Shown here one piece after another: positions 7,790 to 15,402 of a stretch of DNA of 64,000 nt (its first letter is position 1; every line of letters begins with the position of its first letter). Made by a program: the position numbers and the translations under genes. Below the pieces are notes generated by a model, which was given only the letters and a program-made list of their open reading frames with translations, was not told where the DNA came from and made no database searches. This DNA is from Pseudoduganella violaceinigra DSM 15887 (GTDB lineage: Bacteria; Pseudomonadota; Gammaproteobacteria; Burkholderiales; Burkholderiaceae_D), in NCBI RefSeq assembly GCF_000425385.1, contig NZ_KE384357.1:456579-520578 (forward strand), written 5' to 3'.

Positions 7790-8296
7790 TTATTCGATCT
7801 CCAGCCACCAGTTTAAGGGAGACCCATCTTCAGAATAGACGTTTCCATACTCCCATACCGCCGCCGGATAGTCGACGATAAACGAATTGAAAACGCGCTC
7901 AACAGCAGCGAAACCCGCAGTGAGAGGAATTGTGTATGCGAGGCCCAGCTCAACACTCCCGTCAAGACGGCCACCCAAAAGTTCGACTTGAGCCGTCAGA
8001 ATAGGGGCGAGATTACAAACCGATTGCTTAGATAGAACTCGAACCGCAAGGTTTCCCGCACGGGACATGACTCTATAAGTTCCGTCGTCCGAAATGTCGA
8101 CTTCGTCCCCGGCGGCGATGCCGTACGCCAGGCCTGGAGTAAACTCGATTCTGTATTTTCCGTTCTCTAAAGGATGAACGTGAACCGGTTCGAAAACGGG
8201 CTTACCGTCGCGAGAATTGCCTGCTCTAAGTTGAATGTGCATCTTCATGCCTAACGTGTTTCGATTCGAAAATCCGCTCAGTTTGTACAAATCCAT
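7790..8296 (-). CDS. DUF4265 domain-containing protein
   Basis: A 168-residue protein. The N-terminal half carries VHVHPLENGKYRIEFTPGLAYGIAAGDEVDISDDGTYRVMSRAGNLAVRV, the arrangement of DUF4265, followed by an LGGRLDGSVELGLAYTIP repeat-like half. DUF4265 proteins are small, cytoplasmic and uncharacterised, and they often lie among immunity-type genes. gagggg sits just before the ATG at 8296. An internal ATG at residue 17 is an alternative start. Confidence 0.65.
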   Translation of the reverse strand: MDLYKLSGFSNRNTLGMKMHIQLRAGNSRDGKPVFEPVHVHPLENGKYRIEFTPGLAYGIAAGDEVDISDDGTYRVMSRAGNLAVRVLSKQSVCNLAPILTAQVELLGGRLDGSVELGLAYTIPLTAGFAAVERVFNSFIVDYPAAVWEYGNVYSEDGSPLNWWLEIE

Positions 8297-8330
8297 CGCC
8301 CCTCACTGAGCATCTCGCGAATGAGGTGGA

Positions 8331-8352
8331 CGACTGCTTGCGGCCGTGACGA
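8331..8352. repeat. Degenerate copy J of the intergenic motif
   Basis: gactgcttgcggccgtgacg keeps GCTTnnGGCCG but not TGG. It is placed between two array genes like the better copies. Confidence 0.35.
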
Positions 8353-8357
8353 GCTGC

Positions 8358-8615
8358 TCAGCCATAAAACGACTCCTTGCGCACTTCCAGCTTGGCAAAT
8401 TCAATCGCCCGCTCAAGGTCGGCTAGCGCGAACGCAAGATCACCATCTTGTATATGGAGCAGTACCTGCATTCCGAGCGCTTCATCCTCGCGAAAGGTAA
8501 TCAATGGTTGGGGACTGTCTTTGGACTCGAGCAATTCCACGTGCATTCCATCTTCGCTGGCGGAAAATCGCTGAAGCATGATGTTCGCTAGCAGCCTAGG
8601 GGTTTGTGTATGCAT
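8358..8615 (-). CDS. Small hypothetical protein
   Basis: An 85-residue acidic soluble protein: MHTQTPRLLANIMLQRF..., a central PLITFREDEALGMQVLLHIQDGDLAFALADLERAIEFAKLEVR segment. It probably forms a beta-sheet plus a C-terminal helix. No family recognised. It is the last clear member of the small same-strand array. Confidence 0.5.
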   Translation of the reverse strand: MHTQTPRLLANIMLQRFSASEDGMHVELLESKDSPQPLITFREDEALGMQVLLHIQDGDLAFALADLERAIEFAKLEVRKESFYG

Positions 8616-8716
8616 TTCCGACTCAATTCGTGTGGTTCAAGGAAACTGAGGTCTGCAGATGGGCGGAACCAACCAGCAGAGATGTCAGCGCGAGGCCTCT
8701 ATTCGCTAACAGCCAC

Positions 8717-9031
8717 TTATGACGCGTCGGGAACCTGCCCAGCGCTCTTTAGCCAGTCGTGACCTCTTGCGTCCAAGGCTGCAGCGATGACCTCCGGAGG
8801 CAAACTGTACACCGTAGCCCAGGTCGCGCGACCGTCGGCGGCGGTCGATGGAAAACTGGTCGTTTCAATCGGCCAGTGGTATTTACGTTTGAGGGTCTTT
8901 ACGATTGCAGCCAGTGTGACTCGTCCTCGTAACGGTTCGCTACCAGTTTGGTCGACGTTGGAAAGTAGTACCGCGAGCACGGCACCGCGCATGGTACGGG
9001 GGCCGGGAAAGATTGGGGACTTGGATGACAT
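8717..9031 (-). CDS. Hypothetical protein, possibly nucleic-acid binding
   Basis: A 104-residue basic protein starting MSSKSPIFPGPRTMRG. It contains VTLAAIVKTLKRKYHWPIETTSF, which resembles a winged-helix-like segment, and LPPEVIAAALDARGHDWL. The frame remains open upstream to 9577, but that extension reads antisense through the AI-2E transporter gene and is rejected. No family assigned. Its composition is closer to the core genome than that of the array genes. Confidence 0.55.
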   Translation of the reverse strand: MSSKSPIFPGPRTMRGAVLAVLLSNVDQTGSEPLRGRVTLAAIVKTLKRKYHWPIETTSFPSTAADGRATWATVYSLPPEVIAAALDARGHDWLKSAGQVPDAS

Positions 9032-9183
9032 ACCTATATTGTAAACGGGATGCCACCCTGGGATCGACGCCCGCCTGCGCCGTGCATTGCCGATTCCGTC
9101 CGTAACGCGCCTTTTATCTCGGTTTCCCCGCATTTCCGCAAACGGATCAGGGCTCCAGTTTTTGCTGTCACTCGAAGCGCTCG

Positions 9184-10251
9184 TCACTCGCCAAGCAGCT
9201 CGGCGACCACTTCCATGCCTTCCACTTTTTCGGCGACCACTTTCACGATCACCACCACCGGCACGCCGAGCAGCAAGCCCCACACGCCCCACAGCCAGCC
9301 CCAGAACAGCAGGCTGACAAAGACGGCGGCAGCATTCATGCGCGCGATGCGCCCCGTCATCCAGGTGGCGATGACCGTGCCCACCAGGGTGGCGATCGCG
9401 CTCGCGGCCAGTGCGACCAGGGCGACCGCCTGCAGCGATTCGGTCTGCAAATAGGTCGCGATACTGAGCGCGCAGACGATCAGCAAGGGGCCGAAATATG
9501 GCATCAGGTGCAGCAGGCCGGCCACAATGGCCCAGGCGCCGGCGTTCTCCAGTCCGATGAAGTTGAGTGCCAGCCACATCAGCAGCGCCAGCAGCACATT
9601 GGTCACCAGCAGCATGAACATATAGCCCTGGATCGAGGAATTGATTTCGTCGAGGATTTGCAGCGTGACCTTCTTGCGCGACAGCGAGGGCCCGGCCAGC
9701 TTGACCAGCTTGCGTTTGAAGGTGTCGCCGGATAACAGGAGGAAGAACACCAGGAACACCACCATGGTGGCCTGGCTCAGGAAGGACAGCAGCCCGCGCG
9801 AGCCGGCCCAGACCCAGTCGATGACCTTGATGTGCCCGCCCTCCTGGGTAATGACGGTGGTCTTGCGCGGCAGCGGCGCCGGTTTGCCGGCGGTGGCTTG
9901 TTCAATTTGGGTGGCGACGTCCTGGATGCGCTTTAGCGTGCTGTCCTTGCCACTGGTGGTGTCGGCCACCAGGCGCGACAGCTTGCGCCCCGCATCGGGC
10001 AGCTCGTCGATGATATTGGAAAATTCGTCATGCACCTTCTCCACCGTCACCACCATCCCGACCAGGATGGCGCAGGTGACGAGGGCGGTGCCAAGCGCGC
10101 GCCGGATACGCAGGCGTTCCAGCCAGCCGATCACAGGATTCAGTGTATAGGCCAGCAGGATGCCGAGCAGCAGTGGCACCAGGAAGCCCTGGCCCCACTG
10201 CAAGGCGTACAGGAAGGCGACAGTGGCCAGGATGGTCTGCGCCAAGCGCAT
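9184..10251 (-). CDS. AI-2E family transporter (PerM-like)
   Basis: A 355-residue membrane protein with the AI-2E/PerM layout: N-terminal hydrophobic pair (LAQTILATVAFLYALQWGQGFLVPLLLGILLAYTLNP), a long soluble segment (about 75-160), then five or six helices with LLHLMPYFGPLL (the family's P-Y-x-G-P turn) and a C-terminal FWGWLWGVWGLLLGVPVVVIVKVV segment. The family is named after autoinducer-2 export, but substrates of most members are unknown. It lies 18 nt downstream of the BON lipoprotein gene and probably shares its promoter. Confidence 0.88.
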   Translation of the reverse strand: MRLAQTILATVAFLYALQWGQGFLVPLLLGILLAYTLNPVIGWLERLRIRRALGTALVTCAILVGMVVTVEKVHDEFSNIIDELPDAGRKLSRLVADTTSGKDSTLKRIQDVATQIEQATAGKPAPLPRKTTVITQEGGHIKVIDWVWAGSRGLLSFLSQATMVVFLVFFLLLSGDTFKRKLVKLAGPSLSRKKVTLQILDEINSSIQGYMFMLLVTNVLLALLMWLALNFIGLENAGAWAIVAGLLHLMPYFGPLLIVCALSIATYLQTESLQAVALVALAASAIATLVGTVIATWMTGRIARMNAAAVFVSLLFWGWLWGVWGLLLGVPVVVIVKVVAEKVEGMEVVAELLGE

Positions 10252-10269
10252 ACGCCAAACCAGCCGCGT

Positions 10270-10581
10270 TTATTTGACGCGGATGTCGTTCTTCACTTGC
10301 TTGACACCTTTCACGCCCCGGGCAATGTCGCCGGCGCGCGAGATGTCGGCAGGCTGGGCCACGAAGCCGCTCAGCTGCACGGTGCCTTTGAAGGTTTCGA
10401 CATTGATTTCCGTCGACTTCAGCGAAGGCTCGTTGAAGATGCTGGCTTTGACCTTGGTGGTCAGAGCGGCGTCGTCGATGTATTCGCCGGCGCTTTCCTG
10501 GGTCGGGGTCGAGGCGCAACCGGCCAGGCCAAGGGTGGATGCGATGAATACGGCAGTGGCAAATTTCTGTGCGATTTTCAT
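10270..10581 (-). CDS. BON domain lipoprotein
   Basis: A 103-residue protein starting MKIAQKFATAVFIAS, with lipobox LAGC and one BON domain (about residues 35-100: DAALTTKVKASIFNEPSLKSTEINVETFKGTVQLSGFV). BON domains bind phospholipid membranes, as in OsmY/DolP. The start at 10581 is fixed by AGGAG 7 nt upstream and by the signal peptide. It is the first gene of a two-gene unit with the AI-2E transporter. It is divergent from the glycine-zipper operon, with two Crp/Fnr-type palindromes between them, so stress induction is likely. Confidence 0.87.
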   Translation of the reverse strand: MKIAQKFATAVFIASTLGLAGCASTPTQESAGEYIDDAALTTKVKASIFNEPSLKSTEINVETFKGTVQLSGFVAQPADISRAGDIARGVKGVKQVKNDIRVK

Positions 10582-10645
10582 GGCGTTTCTCCTATGTGAG
10601 GTGGGTGTTCCGGGCACTAGTGTCCAGCTAACAAAGCTTGACTTC

Positions 10646-10661
10646 TGTTCGCTACCGAACA
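10646..10661. promoter_or_regulatory. Crp/Fnr-type palindrome, BON-side
   Basis: TGTTCG-ctac-CGAACA, a perfect palindrome. It is 65 nt before the BON gene ATG, with a CACTAG-like -10 about 30 bp away on the minus strand. Confidence 0.65.
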
Positions 10662-10662
10662 T

Positions 10663-10678
10663 TGTGCGGGATCGCACA
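10663..10678. promoter_or_regulatory. Crp/Fnr-type palindrome, glycine-zipper side
   Basis: TGTGCG-ggat-CGCACA, a perfect palindrome separated from the previous one by one base. A TAAGCT -10-like box at 10701-10706 lies 30 bp from its centre, matching a class II activator position for the 10738 operon. Confidence 0.7.
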
Positions 10679-10737
10679 GACGAGCGCATGCGGCCAGACC
10701 TAAGCTGCGCCTATTCCCACTCACAGGAGGAGCTGTT

Positions 10738-11187
10738 ATGAAACCGACTGTATCCCTGGCAGCAAGCATGGTGGCGCTCGCCGCATTGACGGCCGGCTGC
10801 GCCAGCAATTCCACGTATCCGCAAGCGACCGACGCTTCCACCCAGGCCGATGTCTCGACCTATGGCACGATCGATTCGATCCGCGTGGTACGCGTCGATC
10901 CGTCCACCAGCGGGGCCGGCGCCGTCGCCGGCGGCTTGCTGGGCGCCCTGGCCGGCAGCCAGATCGGCTCCGGTAACGGCCGTACCGCAGCCACCGCCGC
11001 CGGTGCCATCGGCGGCGCCGTGATTGGCAACCGCGTCGAAGAAAACCGCAATATGCCGCGCGACGTATACCAGATCAGCATACGCCTCGATAACGGCGAC
11101 TACCGTACCGTCAACCAGGACAGCGCCTACGACCTGCGGGTCGGCAGCCGCGTGCGCGTGGTCGACGGCCGGGTATATCGTTACTAA
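10738..11187 (+). CDS. Glycine-zipper 2TM lipoprotein (SlyB/PcP type)
   Basis: A 149-residue lipoprotein with lipobox LTAGC (Cys about residue 20). The domain order is YGTIDSIRVVRVDP, a glycine zipper (GAVAGGLLGALAGSQIG...AATAAGAIGGAVIGNRVEE), then a small beta domain RDVYQISIRLDNGDYRTVNQ with RVRVVDGRVYRY at the end. This is the layout of the SlyB/PcP outer-membrane lipoprotein family, which is linked to envelope integrity. It is the first gene of a three-gene operon with DUF3309 and a secreted hypothetical, under a Crp/Fnr-type site. Confidence 0.87.
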   Translation: MKPTVSLAASMVALAALTAGCASNSTYPQATDASTQADVSTYGTIDSIRVVRVDPSTSGAGAVAGGLLGALAGSQIGSGNGRTAATAAGAIGGAVIGNRVEENRNMPRDVYQISIRLDNGDYRTVNQDSAYDLRVGSRVRVVDGRVYRY

Positions 11188-11199
11188 AGGGAGCCCGTC

Positions 11200-11352
11200 A
11201 TGGCCACTATCCTGCTGATTGTGCTGGTCCTGCTTGTCATCGGCGCCCTGCCCACCTGGCCGCATAGCCGCAACTGGGGCTATGCCCCGAGCGGCTTGGC
11301 CGGGCTGATTGTTGTCGTCCTGCTCATCCTGCTGCTGACCGGCAGGCTATAG
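11200..11352 (+). CDS. DUF3309 family small membrane protein
   Basis: A 50-residue protein MATILLIVLVLLVIGALPTW... with two hydrophobic helices flanking PHSRNWGYAPSG. The LP-x-W-P-x-S-x-x-W-G-Y-x-P-S-G core is the DUF3309 signature. AAAGGGAG precedes the ATG. It is 12 nt after the glycine-zipper gene. Such mini-proteins are common in stress-induced gene sets; the function is unknown. Confidence 0.85.
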   Translation: MATILLIVLVLLVIGALPTWPHSRNWGYAPSGLAGLIVVVLLILLLTGRL

Positions 11353-11368
11353 CACATGGAGGCCCATC

Positions 11369-11722
11369 ATGAAAATCTTGATCGGCGCCACCCTGGCCCT
11401 GAGTTTGTGCGGGCTGGCGGGCGCCCAGGTAACACCGCCTGAAATTGCCAAACTACAACAACAGGAGCTCAAGCGCGGCGACCCGCCGCGCTGGACCCGG
11501 CCGGACCGCGGCGAAGCGGCCCAACTCGCCACCTTGCGCAAGGAAATCAATGCCGCCCTGCGCGAAGCCCTGGCAAGCTGCAAGGAGGAAGGCCATGCCG
11601 GCGCCCGTAGCGACTGCGTGAAGGAAGCGCACCGTACCGCCCAGGCCGACCTGGCCAATCTGCAGCAAATCCACCTGGCCACGCGCGACTTGTCGAAAAC
11701 CTATGAAACCAGCGGCAAATAA
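11369..11722 (+). CDS. Secreted hypothetical protein
   Basis: A 117-residue protein with a signal peptide ending LAGAQ (about residue 20) and a mature helical charged domain with two cysteines (ASCKEEGHAGARSDCVKEAHR) that could bond in the periplasm. ggagg precedes the ATG. It is third in the 10738 operon. No family recognised. Confidence 0.7.
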   Translation: MKILIGATLALSLCGLAGAQVTPPEIAKLQQQELKRGDPPRWTRPDRGEAAQLATLRKEINAALREALASCKEEGHAGARSDCVKEAHRTAQADLANLQQIHLATRDLSKTYETSGK

Positions 11723-11789
11723 GCCGCCGGTCAGGCTGCGCCATCAAAAGGCAGCCTGACCAAAGGTAAAAGTCGGGTATCATGGGCGC

Positions 11790-12401
11790 ATGCCACATGC
11801 ATACCAATTACAAAGAGAGCAACACCGTGCAGCGACGGTCCACCGCCTGGGCATCGACAATGAGCTGTACGACCGCTACACCGCACTGAGCGCGCCCCAT
11901 GTCGCCCCGATCCAGGTGCGCAAGGGAACGATGCTGCAGGAAGCCGGCACGCGCGCCACCCATTACGACTGGATTGCCAGTGGGGTGGCGCGGCGCGGCC
12001 ATATTTCCATCGCCGGCGAAGACCTGACCCTGGGCTTTATCACCGAGGGCGAAAACACCGGTTCGCACAGCGATATGATGGGCGCCCTGCAAGGGGAGCC
12101 GGCGCGCGAATTCTTCGTCGCCGAAACCGCCGTGGAAGCGTGGCGCATCGACTGGGCCGCCATGCAGCGCCACAAGGCCGAGCACAACTTCGTGCACGAG
12201 TATTACCTGAAGATTATCGAATGCAGTATCCGCCGCTATGCGGCCAACCTGCAGATTCGCAGCCACAGCACGGCGGAAGCGCGGCTGGAAGCCTTCCGCA
12301 GCCATTTTCCCGGCCTGGAGCAGCGCATCACCCAGCGCGCCCTGGCTTCCTACCTCGGCATTACAACCCAGTATATGTCGCGCCTGCGCAAGACGCCTTA
12401 A
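11790..12401 (+). CDS. Crp/Fnr family transcriptional regulator
   Basis: A 203-residue protein with an N-terminal cyclic-nucleotide-binding-type beta-roll (about 30-125; VRKGTMLQEAGTRATHYDWIASGVARRGHIS), a dimerisation helix (HEYYLKIIECSIRRYAANLQIRSHSTAEARLEAFRSHFPGLEQRI) and a C-terminal helix-turn-helix TQRALASYLGITTQYMSRLRK. Residues for cAMP binding are not evident and there are no Cys clusters for an Fe-S centre. It is one of two Crp/Fnr regulators in the stress region. It is smaller than canonical Crp, with a short wing. Confidence 0.82.
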   Translation: MPHAYQLQREQHRAATVHRLGIDNELYDRYTALSAPHVAPIQVRKGTMLQEAGTRATHYDWIASGVARRGHISIAGEDLTLGFITEGENTGSHSDMMGALQGEPAREFFVAETAVEAWRIDWAAMQRHKAEHNFVHEYYLKIIECSIRRYAANLQIRSHSTAEARLEAFRSHFPGLEQRITQRALASYLGITTQYMSRLRKTP

Positions 12402-12757
12402 GCATCGGGCTTGCGCCGCATCAGCCACCAGGCGCCCACGGCAGCGAGCACGCCGGCCGCGGCGGCCGGTTTCCACATGCGCTTGCGGGCGATCCACGAG
12501 CCCAGCGTCAGCGCATACGGCAGCACCGTTTTGAAGCTGAGGCCGGACAGGCCGCCGCCCTGGCCGATGAAGATCCCCAGCCGCGATTGCAGCGCGCCGA
12601 CCGCGTGCTCCAGCGCCCCATGCAGCAAGGCTTGCGGCTGCAGTGCGTTGATCACTTCATGCTTGGCGCGCAGTGCGCTGAGGCGGTACAACTCCCCTTG
12701 CCGCACCAGCCTTTCCTTGGCGACCGCGTTGGCCGCCAACTGTTCTCGTGATGCCAT
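12398..12757 (-). CDS. Hypothetical membrane-associated protein
   Basis: A 119-residue protein with a charged N-terminal half and a C-terminal hydrophobic segment AAAAGVLAAVGAWWLMRR followed by basic residues. It is the last gene of the six-gene minus-strand unit. The gene upstream (holin-like) ends 10 nt before its start. Small proteins of this type often follow the holin-X/DUF883 pair in stress operons. Function unknown. It overlaps the 3' end of the convergent crp/fnr gene by 4 nt. Confidence 0.68.
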   Translation of the reverse strand: MASREQLAANAVAKERLVRQGELYRLSALRAKHEVINALQPQALLHGALEHAVGALQSRLGIFIGQGGGLSGLSFKTVLPYALTLGSWIARKRMWKPAAAAGVLAAVGAWWLMRRKPDA

Positions 12758-12767
12758 GGTCTCCCTT

Positions 12768-13157
12768 TCAAAGCAGCATGTCGCGGTCGGACTTCAACTC
12801 CGCCATCGTGGTGGTCAAGCCCAGTTTGCCTTGCCGCACCAGGCTGCGCCCCCACAGCACCAGGCCGAGCGCCACGACGGCAAAGGCGACCGCCAACAGC
12901 AGCAGGATTTTCCAGCCCATCGCTTCCCAGCACAGGTAGATCAGGGTGGCCGTGCCAAAGGCGATCGCGAACCAGGCAGCGAGCATGGCCACCGCAAAAA
13001 CGATGGACAATTGCAGCAGCGTGTCGCGCACCTCGGTCAGCTCGATGGCCGCCAGTTCCAGGCGCGACAGCAAAAGATGCAGGCAATTTTTGGCGAGCCC
13101 GGCCAAGGAAGCGATCAGGCCAGGCGGTGGTGGCGGAGCCTGGTTCTCGGAAGCCAT
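12768..13157 (-). CDS. Phage holin family protein (Holin-X type)
   Basis: A 129-residue protein starting MASENQAPPPPPGLIAS. Two strong membrane helices (about 50-70 and 80-100: LSIVFAVAMLAAWFAIAFGTATLIYLCW, ILLLLAVAFAVVALGLVLWG) follow an amphipathic N-terminal helix with SRLELAAIELTEVR. This is the 'phage holin family' layout found in chromosomal stress operons beside DUF883 genes, not a phage lysis gene. Its ATG overlaps the DUF883 stop by one base (TAATG), which fixes the start and implies coupled translation. Confidence 0.8.
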   Translation of the reverse strand: MASENQAPPPPPGLIASLAGLAKNCLHLLLSRLELAAIELTEVRDTLLQLSIVFAVAMLAAWFAIAFGTATLIYLCWEAMGWKILLLLAVAFAVVALGLVLWGRSLVRQGKLGLTTTMAELKSDRDMLL

Positions 13158-13459
13158 TATTTGCGGCCGAGGATCACGCCTACCAGCAAGCCCACGCCAG
13201 CGGCCACGGCGATCGAACGCCATGGGTTTTCCTTGACGTAGGCATCGGTCGAGGCGGCGGCCTGCTTGGCTCCCGCAATCGCGCTGGCCTGGGCTTCGTG
13301 GGCCTTGGCCAGCGCCGTGTCGAGGGCCTTCATGCCGCGGCCGCGCAGCTCATCGGCTTTTTCGCCGGTCAGGGCGGTGGCGGCCGTGAACAGGGCTTGC
13401 GCATCCTTGACCAGGGTTTTCACATCGTTGTTGACGGTACTGATATTCTGTTCCAGCAT
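13157..13459 (-). CDS. DUF883 family protein (ElaB/YqjD-like)
   Basis: A 100-residue protein: N-terminal amphipathic helix with TVNNDVKTLVKDAQAL, a middle helical part, YVKENPWRSIAVAAGVGLLVGVILGRK at the C-terminus. The 'P-W-x-S-[IV]-x-[VI]-A-A-G-x-G-[LF]-x-x-G-x-[LI]-L' C-tail anchor is the signature of DUF883/ElaB, inner-membrane proteins that tether ribosomes in stationary phase in E. coli. AGGAG precedes the ATG. It is within the stress operon. Confidence 0.87.
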   Translation of the reverse strand: MLEQNISTVNNDVKTLVKDAQALFTAATALTGEKADELRGRGMKALDTALAKAHEAQASAIAGAKQAAASTDAYVKENPWRSIAVAAGVGLLVGVILGRK

Positions 13460-13485
13460 GATAGGACTCCTCGCAGGTAAGTAAA

Positions 13486-13992
13486 TTACGCCAATAAGTC
13501 TCGCATATCGTCGGCGTGTTCTTCCTCCACCGCCATGATTTGCGTCAAGAGTTGCTTGGTCGTCGGGTCGCTGTCACCAATCAGTTCGATCATCTGGCGA
13601 TAGCTCTCGATTGCCACCCGTTCTGCCACCAGGTTGGCCCGCACCATCGCTTGCACCTCCCTTGAGTCATCATACTCGGCATGGCTCCTATCGAGCAACG
13701 TTGCTGGATTGAAATCAGGTGTTCCATTGAGCTGGACAATGCGCTCGGCCAGCCAGTCGGCATGCTGCTGCTCCTGCGCCGCATGCTCGAGGAACTCGGC
13801 CTTGATCGAGGCATTGGCCAGCCCCACCACCGTGTAGTAATGGCGCTTGTAGCGGTGGATGCAGACCAGCTCGGTGGCCAGCGCCTCGTTCAGCATGTGC
13901 AGCACCTGGGCGCGGTTGCCCTTATAGCCTTCGGTCACCGGACCGTCGGCCATATTGCGGGCCGCCGCGCGGATTGCGTTCTTGTCGATCAT
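13486..13992 (-). CDS. Ferritin-like / bacterioferritin family protein
   Basis: A 168-residue four-helix protein. Iron-ligand-type residues occur in NEALATELVCIHRYKRHYY, LEHAAQEQQHADWLAERI, LVAERVAIESYRQMIEL and MAVEEEHADDMRDLL, giving the paired E and ExxH pattern of the ferritin-like superfamily. It may store iron or detoxify peroxide/iron during stress. The haem-binding Met of true Bfr is not clear, so 'ferritin-like' is safer than bfr. It is 14 nt downstream of the OmpA/DUF4398 gene in the same operon. Confidence 0.82.
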   Translation of the reverse strand: MIDKNAIRAAARNMADGPVTEGYKGNRAQVLHMLNEALATELVCIHRYKRHYYTVVGLANASIKAEFLEHAAQEQQHADWLAERIVQLNGTPDFNPATLLDRSHAEYDDSREVQAMVRANLVAERVAIESYRQMIELIGDSDPTTKQLLTQIMAVEEEHADDMRDLLA

Positions 13993-14006
13993 GAAGTCTC
14001 CCCTGG

Positions 14007-14900
14007 TTAGCGGCGATTGGTCACCGGGCGGCCCGCTTCGGACAGCACGATTTCCACGCGGCGGTTCAACTGGCGCTCGCCCGCCGTGGCATTGCTGGCC
14101 ACCGGATAGGCTTCGCCGTAGCCGCGCGTTTCGATGCGCGAGCGCCCGATGCCCATCTGGCTCAGCGCGTTACGCACCGCTTCCGCGCGGCGCTGCGACA
14201 GCTGCAGATTGTAGGCATCGCTGCCGGTGCTGTCGGTGAAACCTTCCACCAGCACGCTACGGTCGGGGTTGGCGCGCAGCACGTCGGCCAGGCGCTGGGC
14301 CACCGCCATGCCTTGCTCGGTCAGATTGGCCTGGTCGACATTGAACAGCACATCGCCAAACGTGATCACGATGCCGCGCTCGGTCTGCTTGGCTTGCAGG
14401 TCGGCCAGCTGCTGCGCCAGCGCGGCCGCGCGGGCTTGGGCATCGCTCTTCTCGGCCTCGGCGCTGGCGGCCTGGTTCTGCGCATTCGCGGCCTCCATGC
14501 GGGCCTGGTCGGCGCGGCGCTGGGCCGCTTCCGCCTCGGCCGTGCGCGCCTGCAGGCGGACCTGGTCGCGCTGGGCCGCAGCATCCTTCAGCTGCTCCTC
14601 GGCGGACTTGGCGCGCGCGATTTCCTGGGCGCTGGCGATTTTTTGTTTGGCGATATAGGCCAGGTTGTCGACGGTGTTCAGGCTTTCGCCGCGGGCCGCC
14701 GCTGTGTTGGCCTGGTCCAGGGCGTGGGTGGCCGCACCCAGTTCGGCGGCGGCGTATTTGGCCACCATCGGGTTGCCCTGCGCCTGCGCGTAATCGGCGC
14801 GCGCCGATGCCAGTTCACTGGTGGTGGAAGGCGTGGTGCCGCAGGCGGCCAGGGACAGCGCCGCAGCCAGTGCGACAGGTTTTAAGATGGTCTTGAACAT
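14007..14900 (-). CDS. OmpA family lipoprotein with DUF4398 and coiled coil
   Basis: A 297-residue lipoprotein (lipobox LAAC). An N-terminal DUF4398-type helical domain (about 25-100, LASARADYAQAQ...AAAELGAATHALDQANTAA...) is followed by an Ala/Gln/Glu-rich coiled coil (about 100-170) and a C-terminal OmpA/Pal domain (about 175-290: FGDVLFNVDQANLTEQG, VEGFTDSTGSDAYNLQLSQRRAEAV). It should reach from the outer membrane to peptidoglycan. It is the second gene of the operon, and the preceding DUF4398 protein is a shorter relative of its N-terminal part. Confidence 0.87.
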   Translation of the reverse strand: MFKTILKPVALAAALSLAACGTTPSTTSELASARADYAQAQGNPMVAKYAAAELGAATHALDQANTAAARGESLNTVDNLAYIAKQKIASAQEIARAKSAEEQLKDAAAQRDQVRLQARTAEAEAAQRRADQARMEAANAQNQAASAEAEKSDAQARAAALAQQLADLQAKQTERGIVITFGDVLFNVDQANLTEQGMAVAQRLADVLRANPDRSVLVEGFTDSTGSDAYNLQLSQRRAEAVRNALSQMGIGRSRIETRGYGEAYPVASNATAGERQLNRRVEIVLSEAGRPVTNRR

Positions 14901-14912
14901 GATGGCTCCTTC

Positions 14913-15293
14913 TCAGCGAGTCATGGTGCTGTTGGCCCGGTCGAGCTCCTCGCGCAGCACCCGGATGTCTTCTTGCAGCTGATTGGCGGCCGCGGTCGCC
15001 TTGGCGCTGCTGGCCTTGCTTTGCGCCAGCTTGGCGTCAGCCTGCGCCTCCTGCGCCAGGATCTGGGCGGCGCGGTAATCCTTGGCCGCCAGGGCCTGGT
15101 TGGCGCGCAGCATCTTGTCACGCGCGGCCGACATTTCAGCCGGCGCCAGTTCCGGCGCACCGGTCGAGGCGGCAGCTTCCACCGCGGTGCGCGATGATGC
15201 CACCTCGGCGGTGGCCGGGGTCTTCATGCTGCTGCAAGCCGCCAATGCAAATACGCATGTGGGCAACACTAGTAGCCGTTTCAGCGAATCCAT
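14913..15293 (-). CDS. DUF4398 domain lipoprotein
   Basis: A 126-residue lipoprotein starting MDSLKRLLVLPTCVFALAACSS. The start at 15293 is set by GAGGAG upstream and by the lipobox LAAC. The mature part is a helical hairpin with ELAPAEMSAARDKMLRANQALAAKDYRAAQILAQEAQADAKLAQ and a C-terminal EELDRA coil, typical of DUF4398. It is first in a six-gene operon running to 12398. It is divergent from the AsmA gene with a shared Crp/Fnr-type site. Confidence 0.85.
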   Translation of the reverse strand: MDSLKRLLVLPTCVFALAACSSMKTPATAEVASSRTAVEAAASTGAPELAPAEMSAARDKMLRANQALAAKDYRAAQILAQEAQADAKLAQSKASSAKATAAANQLQEDIRVLREELDRANSTMTR

Positions 15294-15353
15294 TGTTGTT
15301 CTCCTCAAAGCGAATGGGGTATGGCAGTTATATAAGCTGTCCCGGCTGGGTTC

Positions 15354-15369
15354 AGTACGGTGCCGCACA
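15354..15369. promoter_or_regulatory. Crp/Fnr-type site between DUF4398 operon and asmA-like gene
   Basis: AGTACG-gtgc-CGCACA (one mismatch to TGTnCG-N4-CGnACA). It is centred 30 bp from a TAATCT box (15391-15396, plus) and from a TATAAC box (15327-15332, read on minus), so one site could serve both divergent promoters. Confidence 0.6.
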
Positions 15370-15402
15370 TTGCGGTCGCCCGCGCCGGTGTAATCTGTCG
15401 CC

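Noticed and set aside
4001..8352. Chromosomal integron with attC sites
   Set aside because: The layout is suggestive, but no IntI-like gene is in the window and the motif copies lack recognisable attC core sites, so it is reported only as a motif-separated array.
8717..9577. Extended N-terminus of the 8717-9031 gene
   Set aside because: The extension is antisense to the AI-2E transporter and crosses an untranslated gap; MSSKSP at 9031 is the sensible start.
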